From Microvirga solisilvae (GTDB lineage: Bacteria > Pseudomonadota > Alphaproteobacteria > Rhizobiales > Beijerinckiaceae), in the NCBI RefSeq assembly GCF_022808595.1, contig NZ_JAKUCN010000003.1, forward strand, positions 310,001-374,000: a DNA stretch of 64,000 nt. The letters are read 5' to 3'. The notes under the pieces are model-generated. The model ran no database searches, was not told where the DNA came from, and worked only from the letters and a program-made list of their open reading frames with translations. Shown here in pieces: positions 37,313 through 46,043 of this stretch (the first letter of the stretch is position 1; every line of letters begins with the position of its first letter). Both the position numbers and the translations under genes were made by a program.

Positions 37313-38038
37313 TCACGCCATGTACTGCCCACCGTTGAGGCTCAGGGTCGAGCCTGTGACGAAGCCCGCATCGTCGCCGGCGAGGAACAGCACGCCGCGT
37401 GCGATTTCCTCCGCCTCGCCGAGACGGCCCACGGGGATGAGCGGCAGGATCTTGGATTTCAGCACCTCTTCCGGAACGGCCTTCACCATTTCGGTGGCGA
37501 TGTAGCCCGGTGCGATCACGTTGACGGTGACGCCCTTGTTCGCATTCTCGAGGGCCAGCGCCTTGGCGAAGCCGACCACGCCCGCTTTTGCTGCGGAGTA
37601 GTTCGCCTGGCCCATCTGGCCCTTCTGGCCGTTGATGGAGGAGATGATGATGATGCGCCCGAAGCCGCGCTCGCGCATGCCCTCGATCACGGGGCGCGTG
37701 CAGGTGAACATGGAATCGAGATTGGTGCGCATGACGGCGGACCATTGGTCGAACGTCATCTTGTGGAACATGCCGTCGCGGGTGATGCCCGCGTTGTTGA
37801 CCAGCACGTCGACGGGGCCGAGTTCCGCTTCCACCGCGCGGATGCCGGCCTCGGCGGAGGCAGCGTCGGACACATCGAATTTGAAGACGGGGATTCCCGT
37901 TTCGGCCTTGAAGCCGTTCGCCGCCTCGTCGTTGCCTGCGTAATTCGCGGCAACCTTGTATCCGGCCTGCTTCAGGGCCGTCGAGATCGCGGCACCGATG
38001 CCGCGGGTGCCTCCGGTGACCAATGCAACGCGCGCCAT
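37313..38038 (-). CDS. phaB: acetoacetyl-CoA reductase
   Basis: 241 residues. This NADPH-dependent short-chain dehydrogenase makes (R)-3-hydroxybutyryl-CoA for polyhydroxybutyrate. The cofactor loop VTGGTRGIGAAI, NNAGITRDGMFHKM, the active-site YSAAKAG and the C-terminal LSLNGGQYMA are typical of PhaB. The ATG is at 38038. It lies downstream of phaA but is separated by a terminator and a long inverted repeat, so it probably has its own promoter. Confidence 0.95.
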   Translation of the reverse strand: MARVALVTGGTRGIGAAISTALKQAGYKVAANYAGNDEAANGFKAETGIPVFKFDVSDAASAEAGIRAVEAELGPVDVLVNNAGITRDGMFHKMTFDQWSAVMRTNLDSMFTCTRPVIEGMRERGFGRIIIISSINGQKGQMGQANYSAAKAGVVGFAKALALENANKGVTVNVIAPGYIATEMVKAVPEEVLKSKILPLIPVGRLGEAEEIARGVLFLAGDDAGFVTGSTLSLNGGQYMA

Positions 38039-38195
38039 AGAATTTCCTTCCCTCAAGCGTTTCCCAAGCGGATCTCTGGTGGACCCGTTCGTGAGGCGGA
38101 GCGCCGTTGGCCGGCAACTTCCAATCCCAGCTTATTACATGTGGCGCGGCTGGAAAGGGTGTAGTCCCGTTATTGTGCTTAAACCCTTTGGCTTA

Positions 38196-38231
38196 AAGAA
38201 AACGGCTTGCATCACGAAAGATGCAAGCCGT
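38196..38231 (-). terminator. rho-independent terminator of phaA
   Basis: A perfect 11-bp stem ACGGCTTGCAT/ATGCAAGCCGT (38202-38212 with 38221-38231) has an 8-base loop. On the minus strand the tail is TTTTCTTT. Confidence 0.85.
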
Positions 38232-38261
38232 CATCGATGTCGTCCAATGGCCTCAACACAG

Positions 38262-38367
38262 CCTCATCCTGAGGAGCGAGCTTGCTCGCGTCTCGAAGGA
38301 CGAGGCGTCACCAGCGCCCTCTGGACCCTCCTTCGAGACGCCGCTGACGCGGCTCCTCAGGATGAGG
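38262..38367. repeat. long interspersed palindrome (CTCATCCTGAGGAGC family)
   Basis: The outer arms CCTCATCCTGAGGAGC (38262-38277) and GCTCCTCAGGATGAGG (38352-38367) are perfect 16-bp complements. The inner arms CGTCTCGAAGGA and TCCTTCGAGACG also pair. It matches a repeat type I recall from Rhizobiales intergenic regions. It would form a cruciform or a long RNA hairpin past phaA. Confidence 0.8.
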
Positions 38368-38405
38368 AGGAGTCTCTATCGAACGTTTTTAGCGCTCCAG
38401 GCAAT

Positions 38406-39584
38406 TTATCTTTCAAGGCACATGGCGACGCCCATGCCGCCGCCGATGCAGAGGGTGGCGAGACCCTTCTTAGCATTGCGGCGGCCCATCTCGTGCAGCA
38501 GGGTCACGAGAACGCGCGCGCCGGATGCGCCGATCGGATGGCCGATGGCGATGGCGCCGCCGTTCACGTTCACGATGGACGGATCCCAGCCCATGTCCTT
38601 GTTCACGGCAAGCGCCTGGGCGGCGAAGGCTTCATTGGCCTCCACGAGCTCAAGATCGGACACTTTCCAGCCGGCCTTCTCCAGCGCCTTGCGCGAAGAC
38701 GGGATCGGGCCTGTGCCCATGATCGCCGGATCGACGCCGGCGGTCGCCCAGGAGGCGATGCGGGCAAGCGGCGTGAGACCGCGCTTCTGTGCTTCCGACT
38801 CGGTCATCAGCACGAGAGCTGCGGCACCATCATTGATGCCCGAGGCGTTGCCGGCCGTCACCGTGCCGTCCTTCGAGAAGGCGGGCTTGAGCTTGGCGAG
38901 CGCGTCGACGGTCGTGCCGGCGCGGATGTACTCGTCCTGATCGACGACGATGTCGCCCTTGCGGGTGGAAATCGTCACCGCCGTGATCTCGTCCTTGAAG
39001 CGGCCTTCCTTCTGGGCGGCCTCGGCCTTGTTCTGCGAGGCGGTGGCGAACTGATCCTGCTCCTCGCGGGTCAGCTGCCAGCGCTGGGCCACGTTCTCGG
39101 CGGTGTTGCCCATGTGGTAGCCGTTGAAGGCATCCATCAGGCCGTCTTTGAGCATCGTGTCGGCGAGCTTGAAATCGCCCATCTTGGTGCCGGAGCGCAT
39201 GTAGGCGGCGTGCGGGGCAAGCGACATGGATTCCTGGCCACCGGCCACGATGATGCGGGCATCGCCGTTGGCGATCTGCTGCATACCGATGGCGACGGTG
39301 CGCAGGCCCGAGCCGCAGAGCTGGTTGAGGCCCCAGGCGGTCTTTTCCTGCGGCACGCCAGCGGCCATGGCGGCCTGACGGGCCGGGTTCTGGCCCTGGG
39401 CCGCGGTGAGGATCTGGCCGAGGATCACCTCGTCGACCTCTTCGCCGCTCACCTTGGCGCGCTCGAGGGCCGCCTTGATGGCCACTGCACCCAGCTCGTG
39501 GGCCGGGGTGTTGGCGAAGGCGCCGTTGAAGGAGCCGACCGGCGTGCGCGCGGCGCCGACGATGACGATGCTGTCCTGGGCCAT
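38406..39584 (-). CDS. phaA: acetyl-CoA C-acetyltransferase (beta-ketothiolase)
   Basis: 392 residues from the ATG at 39584. It condenses two acetyl-CoA to acetoacetyl-CoA, the first step to polyhydroxybutyrate. The active-site Cys is in [12 protein letters not shown], the His is in [13 protein letters not shown], and the second Cys is in [10 protein letters not shown]. It is divergent from phaR. The length is exactly typical. Confidence 0.96.
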   Translation of the reverse strand: MAQDSIVIVGAARTPVGSFNGAFANTPAHELGAVAIKAALERAKVSGEEVDEVILGQILTAAQGQNPARQAAMAAGVPQEKTAWGLNQLCGSGLRTVAIGMQQIANGDARIIVAGGQESMSLAPHAAYMRSGTKMGDFKLADTMLKDGLMDAFNGYHMGNTAENVAQRWQLTREEQDQFATASQNKAEAAQKEGRFKDEITAVTISTRKGDIVVDQDEYIRAGTTVDALAKLKPAFSKDGTVTAGNASGINDGAAALVLMTESEAQKRGLTPLARIASWATAGVDPAIMGTGPIPSSRKALEKAGWKVSDLELVEANEAFAAQALAVNKDMGWDPSIVNVNGGAIAIGHPIGASGARVLVTLLHEMGRRNAKKGLATLCIGGGMGVAMCLER

Positions 39585-39799
39585 TCCTGTCTCCTGTGAC
39601 TTCTTGCTGTTCAATATAGTGCTGGTGCGATGAAAGCCCCAGTCCGTGCGATGTCAAGAACAGGATAAAGCAAGTCAGGCATGCATCCCTTAGACTTTTG
39701 GCGCTTTGCTCGTGGGGCATAAGGCTTATAATCATGGGAGGCCGCAGACATCCCGCCGGGATCCGAAGGTCATTGGTTTTCAGGAGCGTATCGGGCGAA

Positions 39800-40372
39800 A
39801 TGGCGACGGAAAAACAGCCGACGATCATCAAGAAATATGCCAACCGCCGCCTCTATCACACCGGCACCTCGGCTTATGTGACACTGGAAGATCTGGCCGG
39901 CATGGTGCGCGGCGGCGAGGATTTCGTGGTCTATGATGCGAAGTCCGGCGAGGACATCACCCGCAGCGTCCTGACCCAGATCATCTTCGAGCAGGAGAAC
40001 AAGGAAGGGCAAAACCTTCTGCCTGTGACCGTGCTCCGCCAGCTCATCCGCTTCTACGGCGACAGCATGCAGGCACTGGTGCCGAGCTATCTCGAGTTCT
40101 CCATGAACAACCTCTCCCAGGAGCAGCAGAAGCTCAGGGAGCAGATGACCACTGCATTTGGTTCCGGAGCCTTCCAGGCCATGGAGGAGCAGGTGCGCAA
40201 GAACATGAGCTTCTTCACGGAAGCCATGCGCATGTTCTCGCCCTTTCCCAATGGCAGCCCCGGCGGCGCCGCGCCGCAAGGCCCGCAGGCGGAGGAGCCC
40301 AGCGATCTCGACGCGCTGAAGCGCCAGATGGCCGACATGCAGGCCAAGCTCGACAAGCTCGCGGGGAAATAG
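39800..40372 (+). CDS. phaR: polyhydroxyalkanoate synthesis repressor
   Basis: 190 residues from the ATG at 39800; an upstream extension is not family-like. The N-terminal DNA/PHA-binding domain is IIKKYANRRLYHTGTSAYVTLEDLA, followed by the PHB accumulation regulatory domain and a C-terminal amphipathic helix. PhaR binds PHA granules and controls phasin and storage genes. It is divergent from phaA, so it may regulate phaA/phaB across the 215-base gap. Confidence 0.96.
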   Translation: MATEKQPTIIKKYANRRLYHTGTSAYVTLEDLAGMVRGGEDFVVYDAKSGEDITRSVLTQIIFEQENKEGQNLLPVTVLRQLIRFYGDSMQALVPSYLEFSMNNLSQEQQKLREQMTTAFGSGAFQAMEEQVRKNMSFFTEAMRMFSPFPNGSPGGAAPQGPQAEEPSDLDALKRQMADMQAKLDKLAGK

Positions 40373-40374
40373 GT

Positions 40375-41994
40375 TTAGGCGCTGGCCTTCTTCAGAATCC
40401 GCTGAAGGCTTCCCGGCTGCGCCACGGCTTCCGGTTCGCCGAACAGAGACCCTTCCAGGTAATCCACGCCCCAGGCGGCGAGCATGCGCGCGGTCGCGTC
40501 ATCGTCGACCCATTCCGCCGTGGTCGCGATTCCGAGATTCTGCGCCCGGTCCACGAGGGCGCGCACGAAGAGCCGGTCATCCGTCGAACGCTTGAGCGGC
40601 TGGATAAACACGCCGTCGATCTTCAGCATGTCGAAGGGCAGGTGGCGCAGGGCCGAAGACGTGACATGCCCGAGCCCGAAGCCCGACAGGGACAGGCCGA
40701 TGCCGATGGCCTTCATGGCATGGAGGCGTCCGACGAGGGATGGGTCCTTGGCGAGGGCAATCTCCGGCACCTCGATCACGAGGCGCGATTCGATGCCGGG
40801 ACGCACGCCGAGATGGGCAGCAAGCATCGACAGCCATTCCGCATCCTTCAAGGTCGCGGCCGCGATCGGGAGCGCCATGCGCTCCTGCCGGTGGCGGACC
40901 AGATATTCGGCCGCCAGCTCCAGCATCCGCCCGTCCACGAGCAGGCTCAAATTGGCATCTTCCAGGGCAGGCACAGAGCTCAGCGGCATCAAGCGTCCAT
41001 CCGGCCCTGGCAGGGCGGCCATGGCCTGCATCAGCACGGGGCTGCGACCATGGGCGTCCACCACGGGCCGGCAGGCGAGGGTCAGGCTGCGGTCGTTGAG
41101 GGCCGCCACCAGATCGAAGGGCGCTTTCTCCAAAGCTGCGGAACGCGGCGCGGGCCGGGCATCGTAGAGCCTGAAGGGCTCATAGTTCGTGAGCGCAGCC
41201 TCAAGAGTGCTCTCGGCGAAGCGCAGGAGCTTGGTGGCCTTGAAGGTGTGATCCGGGGCGCAGGCGGCCGCCAGCGTCAGATGGCCGGAGCAATCCTTCA
41301 GGAGGCCTGCCACCCGCTTCATGGCGCTTTCCGCATCCGAGGCAGGGCAACCGGTCAGGGTCAGGGTGAAGCGGCTCGGGCTCAGGGCTCCGAAATGGTC
41401 GTGCCGCCGCATCATCGGGCGGAGCTTGCGGGCGATGACGTCGAGGGCGTCCGCCTCGTCCCCGTCGAGGGATCCTACGATCAGGGTGCAGGTCTGGGAG
41501 ACGCGAACAGCCTCGTTGATCCCGTTCTGGATCTGCCCCAGCAGGCCGGAGCGGGCCTGAATGCGGGCGGGCAGGGCCTGGACCGCCAGATGGGCATCGG
41601 CTCTCAGGAGGCCACGCACAAAGGCCGGGCGGCCCTGAACATCGGGCTGAAAGCGGCCAGCATCCTCCACCATGAGCACCCGGTCGGGCGCGAGGCGCAA
41701 GGCATAGCGGGTATCGAAACTGCCATCAGAAGCAGCCATGGCCTCCAGGCGGTCGGCTCCGCTTCCCGGCTCGACGAGCTGGGCGAAGGCCTTGCCGGTG
41801 CGCGGCAGGTCGCGGGCCGGGATGCCGAGAAGGGCAGCAGCATTGGGGCTCCAGGCCAGGGCATCCGAGAGAATGTCCCAGGAATAGGCGGCGCCGGAAT
41901 GCGAGGCGGGGAAGGCGTCGGGGGCTTGGCGCCTGCGTGACGTCCGGGGTGCTCCCTGGAAGATCCCCGCCCGGCCTGGCCGCTTCGTCGCCAT
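40375..41994 (-). CDS. PAS - degenerate GGDEF - degenerate EAL protein
   Basis: 539 residues from the ATG at 41994. An N-terminal PAS-like region (about 30-130; YSWDILSDALAWSPNAAALLG) is followed by a GGDEF-like fold with no GGDEF motif and a C-terminal EAL-like domain. In the EAL part the signature E-x-L is replaced (RPVVDAHGRSPVLMQAMA). The metal-binding DDFGTG is SGFGLG. LKID and AEWVDD remain recognisable. It is unlikely to be an active c-di-GMP phosphodiesterase and may be a binding or scaffold protein. It is convergent with phaR, two bases apart. Confidence 0.85.
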   Translation of the reverse strand: MATKRPGRAGIFQGAPRTSRRRQAPDAFPASHSGAAYSWDILSDALAWSPNAAALLGIPARDLPRTGKAFAQLVEPGSGADRLEAMAASDGSFDTRYALRLAPDRVLMVEDAGRFQPDVQGRPAFVRGLLRADAHLAVQALPARIQARSGLLGQIQNGINEAVRVSQTCTLIVGSLDGDEADALDVIARKLRPMMRRHDHFGALSPSRFTLTLTGCPASDAESAMKRVAGLLKDCSGHLTLAAACAPDHTFKATKLLRFAESTLEAALTNYEPFRLYDARPAPRSAALEKAPFDLVAALNDRSLTLACRPVVDAHGRSPVLMQAMAALPGPDGRLMPLSSVPALEDANLSLLVDGRMLELAAEYLVRHRQERMALPIAAATLKDAEWLSMLAAHLGVRPGIESRLVIEVPEIALAKDPSLVGRLHAMKAIGIGLSLSGFGLGHVTSSALRHLPFDMLKIDGVFIQPLKRSTDDRLFVRALVDRAQNLGIATTAEWVDDDATARMLAAWGVDYLEGSLFGEPEAVAQPGSLQRILKKASA

Positions 41995-42154
41995 CACTCT
42001 CACCCTCGAAAACGCAAAACACAGGGGGCGGGAGGGGCGCATGATGCGCCTTGAAGGCTCCAACCCTTGGAAAAACAGGGCTCAAGGATCGGCCTTCAGG
42101 CTTAACGAACTGTAAAAAGTGAAGAAAAATCAGGTCTCTTGGGGTGGCATCGGA

Positions 42155-42180
42155 CCCAAAAGTGGAATCCACTTTTGGGA
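42155..42180. repeat. perfect inverted repeat CCCAAAAGTGGA/TCCACTTTTGGG
   Basis: CCCAAAAGTGGA and TCCACTTTTGGG lie around a single base near 42155-42179. It sits next to the GCATCG-type repeat, and the two probably form one composite intergenic element. Confidence 0.7.
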
Positions 42181-42210
42181 TCAATACGATGCCCTTCCCT
42201 TTTTCTCTGC

Positions 42211-42254
42211 GCATCGTTGATGCGGAAAACCGGGGTCACTTTTCCGCACGATGC
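42211..42254. repeat. interspersed repeat, GCATCG...ACCGG...GATGC family (copy 1)
   Basis: It reads GCATCGTTGATGCGGAAAAC, then CGGGGTCACTTTTCCGCAC and GATGC. The arms GCATCG/CGATGC and GCGGAAAA/TTTTCCGC pair. Its reverse complement resembles the element at 52031-52078. Confidence 0.65.
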
Positions 42255-42265
42255 GCATTGGGCAT

Positions 42266-42296
42266 AAAAAAACCGGCGCAATGCGCCGGCTTTTTT
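42266..42296. terminator. rho-independent terminator past rpmF
   Basis: CCGGCGC (42273-42279) pairs with GCGCCGG (42283-42289) around a 3-base loop, with A6-7 on the left and T6 on the right. It works for rpmF on the minus strand and could act in both directions. Confidence 0.9.
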
Positions 42297-42317
42297 AAAC
42301 TTGCATGCCGCGTAGGA

Positions 42318-42503
42318 TTACGCGTCAGCCTTCACCTTCAGAACCTGACGGCCACGGTACATGCCGGACTTCAGGTCGATGTGGTGAGGACGGCGAAGCT
42401 CGCCGGAATCCTTGTCCTCGATGTAGGTCGGGGCCTTCAAGGCATCGGCGGAGCGACGCATGCCACGCCGCGAGGGCGACGTTTTTCTCTTAGGAACGGC
42501 CAT
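42318..42503 (-). CDS. rpmF: 50S ribosomal protein L32
   Basis: 61 residues from the ATG at 42503. The sequence [18 protein letters not shown] is the conserved L32 N-terminus. The C-terminal half is of the type without the four Cys zinc site, as usual in alphaproteobacteria. The open frame continues upstream, but the ATG before AVPKRK is clearly the start. It follows mtgA at a distance of about 120 bases in the same direction. Confidence 0.97.
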   Translation of the reverse strand: MAVPKRKTSPSRRGMRRSADALKAPTYIEDKDSGELRRPHHIDLKSGMYRGRQVLKVKADA

Positions 42504-42625
42504 TTCTCGTCTCCGGTCAAAACAGCGGAGCGCCCGCTCAACCGGGGAACGCTCACATCTCAAACTTGATGAGGTTGCGCCTCATACAAGGTCTTTCAGG
42601 AAATATCTAGCCCTTTCCTGCGGAT

Positions 42626-43312
42626 TTAAGGCCGCAAGCACTCACTATAGGGCGCAGCCCCCGCCATCCGGGCCTGAAGCTGCCCGGCCAGGGCATTCAG
42701 GCGCGGGGTCGGGCGGCCAGGGTTGCGCCTCAGCGGGTTGGGGAGGGCGCGGGCCAGCAGCGCCGCCTCCCGGCGGGTCAGGTCCTTGGCGGATTTGCGG
42801 AAATGCTTCCGCGCCGCAGCCTCGGCCCCGAAGACCCCGTCGCCCCATTCGGCCACGTTGAGATAGACCTCCATCATCTTCCGCTTGGACCAGATGAGGT
42901 CGAGATACATGGCGACAGGGATTTCCAGGCCTTTCCGGAGATAGGACCGGCTTTGCGTCAGGAACAGGTTTTTGGCCACCTGCATGGGGATGGTAGAAGC
43001 GCCCCGGGACGGCCCGTCCTCGTCGGCCTCCTCGATCACCTCCTGCAGGGCGGTCCAGTCCACGCCCCCATGCTCGCAGAACCGGCTGTCCTCCGAGGTC
43101 ATGACGGCAAGCGGCAGTTGAGGTGATATCTCGTCGAGGGAGACATAGTCGCGCTCCACGCTCTGCAGCGTAAGCCAGCGGCCCAGCATGAGGGTGGAGA
43201 CGGGCGGGACGACCCAGTACAAAAGCCCTAGCCAAAGGACCGCCCCAACCCATAAGACAATCAGGCCGAGGCCGAATTGGACGATGCGGCGGAGGAAACG
43301 GGCAGGGGTCAT
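42626..43312 (-). CDS. mtgA: monofunctional biosynthetic peptidoglycan transglycosylase
   Basis: 228 residues from the ATG at 43312. A single N-terminal membrane anchor (residues about 10-36) is followed by a GT51 domain with the catalytic Glu74 in SEDSRFCEHGGVDW, then GASTIPMQVAKNLFL and RKMMEVYLNVAEWGDGVFG. It polymerises lipid II into glycan strands. The much longer open frame to 43663 runs into the divergent prenyl synthase gene and is not used. Confidence 0.94.
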   Translation of the reverse strand: MTPARFLRRIVQFGLGLIVLWVGAVLWLGLLYWVVPPVSTLMLGRWLTLQSVERDYVSLDEISPQLPLAVMTSEDSRFCEHGGVDWTALQEVIEEADEDGPSRGASTIPMQVAKNLFLTQSRSYLRKGLEIPVAMYLDLIWSKRKMMEVYLNVAEWGDGVFGAEAAARKHFRKSAKDLTRREAALLARALPNPLRRNPGRPTPRLNALAGQLQARMAGAAPYSECLRP

Positions 43313-43415
43313 CGGCTCCCGCGACCGTTCCCAGCGCAACGTCCATCTCCGGCCCGCTCGTCCGCCGCTGTTCTCCTCGGAGGGAGCGGCTGCTCCCTCC
43401 GAATTCGGGCTCACC

Positions 43416-44342
43416 ATGTCGTCATCCACCAGCACTTTCAGCGCACGGCTCAATGAGGCCGCAAAGCTTGTCGAAGCCAATCTCGAAGCCTTGCTAGCAG
43501 ACAATGCCCGCCGCGGCGAGATTGCCCGGCCCGCCCGACTGATGGAGGCCATGCGGCATGCGGTGCTCGGCGGCGGCAAGCGCCTGCGACCTTTCCTCAC
43601 TATCGAGGCGGCGCGTCTCTTCGGCGTCGCGGGAGAGGGCCCTTTGCGGGCGGGCTCGGCCATCGAGCTTTTGCATTGCTATTCGCTCGTGCATGACGAT
43701 CTGCCCTCCATGGACGACGACGACATGCGCCGGGGCCGCCCCACGGTGCACAAGGCCTATGACGAGGCAACGGCCATTCTCGTGGGTGATGCGCTGCAGA
43801 CGCTGGCCTTCGAGGTCTTGGCCGATCCGCAGACCGATGCGGATGCAACTGTGCGCGCCGATCTCGTGCTGGGCCTCGCCCGCGCCTCAGGCTTAGGGGG
43901 CATGGTCGGAGGGCAGCTGCTCGACCTGACGGCGGAGGGCCGCTACGGCGCGGTCACGATGGGCGAAGCGGAAGTGCGTCAGCTCCAGATGATGAAGACC
44001 GGCGCGATTCTCACCTTCTCGGTTGAAGCAGGCGCGATCATCGGCAAGGCCGATGCGAAGGCCCGCCGCAGCCTCGCGGAATACGGACGCGCGTTGGGCG
44101 CGGCGTTCCAGGTCGCCGACGATATTCTCGATCGTGAAGCTTCCGCCGAGGCGCTCGGCAAGCGCACGGGCAAGGATCAGGAAAAGGGCAAGGCGACGCT
44201 GGTCGATCTGCTCGGGCTCGAAGGTGCGAAGCGCGAATGTGGCCTCCTCGTCGAAAAGGCGGATGCCGCGCTCGATCAATTCGGCGACAAGGCGCAGATC
44301 CTGCGCGAGGCCGTGCGTTTTGTCGTTGAGCGTGAGGTCTAG
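43416..44342 (+). CDS. ispA: farnesyl/polyprenyl diphosphate synthase (IspA type)
   Basis: 308 residues from the ATG at 43416. The first Asp-rich motif DDLPSMDDDD is at 94-103, the second is DDILDREAS, and GGKRLRP is at the IPP site. The length and DDxxxxD spacing fit short-chain type II farnesyl synthases of bacteria. It feeds undecaprenyl and ubiquinone side-chain synthesis. A GGAGGGAGC/GCTCCCTCC hairpin at 43379-43400 lies 15 bases before the start. It is divergent from mtgA. Confidence 0.93.
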   Translation: MSSSTSTFSARLNEAAKLVEANLEALLADNARRGEIARPARLMEAMRHAVLGGGKRLRPFLTIEAARLFGVAGEGPLRAGSAIELLHCYSLVHDDLPSMDDDDMRRGRPTVHKAYDEATAILVGDALQTLAFEVLADPQTDADATVRADLVLGLARASGLGGMVGGQLLDLTAEGRYGAVTMGEAEVRQLQMMKTGAILTFSVEAGAIIGKADAKARRSLAEYGRALGAAFQVADDILDREASAEALGKRTGKDQEKGKATLVDLLGLEGAKRECGLLVEKADAALDQFGDKAQILREAVRFVVEREV

Positions 44343-44456
44343 GGTAGGGATCCCATTAATTTGGGCAGAGACTTCAAGTCCGGTCACAAGCGTCGCTGCT
44401 TTTCAGAGCAGGCATATGAAGCTAATGAAGCTAACGGACCAAGCCGGATAAGACAG

Positions 44457-44846
44457 ATGCCATTCAATCGACTTCATGTTCCGCAAGCACTGCCGGTCGA
44501 GATGTGCCAAGCGATCAACGCATGCCTTCATGCAAGCCTTGTTGAGACCTGCGGCGTGAACCCCGACGACGATTTCTGTCTGGTCTCACGATATCCTCAT
44601 GGTGACATGATCTGTCACCCGACATTTTTGGGCGAACGTGATCCGAACTCGACCATCATCATTGAGATCACGTTGCTCGCTGGTCGCTCCGATGCTCAAA
44701 AGGAGGCACTCTACAAGGATGTCCGCCGTCGATTGAGCGAGATCGGCTTCAATCCGGCCAATTCAATCATCTTCTTGACCGAGAACAAGCCTATCGACTG
44801 GTCTTTCAGCGAGGCCGGATCGGTAAAGTCGGTTCTCGGATTGTAG
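44457..44846 (+). CDS. tautomerase-superfamily protein
   Basis: 129 residues from the ATG at 44457, which exposes Pro2, the catalytic N-terminal proline of tautomerases. The sequence ALPVEMCQAINACLHASLVETCGV and the later ITLLAGRSDAQKEALYKDVRRRLSE fit the MIF/4-oxalocrotonate tautomerase fold in its longer form. The upstream extension in the same frame lacks this logic. The substrate is unknown. The composition is somewhat less GC-rich than the neighbours. Confidence 0.8.
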   Translation: MPFNRLHVPQALPVEMCQAINACLHASLVETCGVNPDDDFCLVSRYPHGDMICHPTFLGERDPNSTIIIEITLLAGRSDAQKEALYKDVRRRLSEIGFNPANSIIFLTENKPIDWSFSEAGSVKSVLGL

Positions 44847-44986
44847 CCGACAAGTCGACCACCGCAGAACGCCTGCGCTTCAGATTCTTCCTAGAGGTTT
44901 CTGATAAGCGCGCTTTTCTTCGCGCTCTACGTTGTGTCGGCTGCCGCATTCTGATGACAGCCCAGAGCTTGTAGCGGCCTTTCCGG

Positions 44987-45955
44987 CTAGGCCTGTGCCG
45001 ATTGACGACGCTTGAACCAGCGCGGCAGCTTCATTTCGCTCACAATCACGCCAGCAACGATCAATGCTGCGCCGATCAATGCGGCGGCAGGCAGGATCTC
45101 GCCGTAGAGACGTCCCACGATTCCGGCCCAGACCGGCTCGCCTGCATAGATCAGCGTGGCGCGCGTGGGCGAGACCGTCTTTTGTGCCCAGTTCATCGCG
45201 AGCTGAATGCCGGCGCTCGCGAGGCCAAGTCCAATGGCGCTGAAGATGAGAAGCCATGACGGCTCGGGCAACGACTCGCCGAGCGGCGCCATGAATCCCA
45301 GGGCGAGAACCGACGTTGTGGCGAGCTGCACCACCGTGACGCGGCGCGCATCCACCTTGCCCGCGAAGCCGCCGATAAGAATGATCTCGGCGGAGATAGC
45401 GACTGCGCAGAGAAGCGTGAGCAATTCTCCGATGCCGAGACCGATGGACGTTCCCTCGGGGCCAGCGAGCAGCGCGAGGCCGATGAAGGCGAAGACAATG
45501 CCAGTCCATGCCATGATGCTCGGCGGACGCTTCAGCACCAGCCATTGCAGCAGCGGCACGATGGGCACGTAGAGCGCCGTGATGAAGGCTGATTTGCTGC
45601 TCGGGATGTATTGCAGGCCGTAGGTCTGGAGCGTGTAGCCGAAGAAGATCGCAATGCCGATCAGAAGGCCGGCCTTGATCTCGAGCCACGTCAATCCGCG
45701 CAGCACGGGGGCCGCGATGAGCGCCATCATCAGGGCGGCGGTGCCGAAGCGAAGGCCGACGAAGAACAGCGGGCCGCTCACACTCAAGGCGAGCTGCACG
45801 ATGAGAAAGGTCGCGCCCCAAATCATCGTGACGAACAACAGCACGGCCTCGCTGCGGCTGAGCGTGAAGGAGGCGGCTTTGGATGGGGCGGTGCTCACGG
45901 GATTGGGTCCTCGGCGGAATGCGCGTCGGTTAGGCGCAATCCTGTTTTCGGTCAA
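44987..45955 (-). CDS. EamA/DMT family transporter
   Basis: 322 residues from the ATG at 45955; a GTG at 45898 would remove 19 polar residues and is an alternative. It has ten membrane segments, the first being VLLFVTMIWGATFLIVQLAL. Two EamA domains are present. The C-terminus is basic (LPRWFKRRQSAQA). The substrate is unknown. It is the third DMT-family gene in this window. Confidence 0.9.
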   Translation of the reverse strand: MTENRIAPNRRAFRRGPNPVSTAPSKAASFTLSRSEAVLLFVTMIWGATFLIVQLALSVSGPLFFVGLRFGTAALMMALIAAPVLRGLTWLEIKAGLLIGIAIFFGYTLQTYGLQYIPSSKSAFITALYVPIVPLLQWLVLKRPPSIMAWTGIVFAFIGLALLAGPEGTSIGLGIGELLTLLCAVAISAEIILIGGFAGKVDARRVTVVQLATTSVLALGFMAPLGESLPEPSWLLIFSAIGLGLASAGIQLAMNWAQKTVSPTRATLIYAGEPVWAGIVGRLYGEILPAAALIGAALIVAGVIVSEMKLPRWFKRRQSAQA

Positions 45956-46043
45956 GGAGACGCGGATCCCGGAAGCGACTTGATGCGAATGGTGATGCGG
46001 TTTTCAGGCAGCCGTATAATTCGGCTGCCTGAAGGGGATTTTC

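Larger units (their letters stand above)
38039..38405. other. phaA-phaB intergenic region with structured elements
   Basis: 367 bases without a gene. From right to left on the minus strand it holds a long imperfect palindrome (38262-38367), the phaA terminator (38196-38231) and the presumed phaB promoter. Confidence 0.6.
41995..42317. other. intergenic region with palindromes
   Basis: 323 bases between the EAL-like gene and rpmF, both on minus. It contains the dyad at 42155-42180, the repeat at 42211-42254 and the rpmF terminator. No ORF is supported. Confidence 0.6.

Noticed and set aside
43313-43663. Long N-terminal extension of mtgA to 43663
   Set aside because: It runs through the divergent prenyl synthase gene on the opposite strand and is not membrane-anchor-like; the ATG at 43312 gives the normal length.
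45998-46036. Terminator between kup and the EamA gene
   Set aside because: The stem TCAGGCAGCCG/CGGCTGCCTGA is perfect (46004-46032), but the minus-strand tail past kup is not T-rich, so I left it as a plain hairpin.
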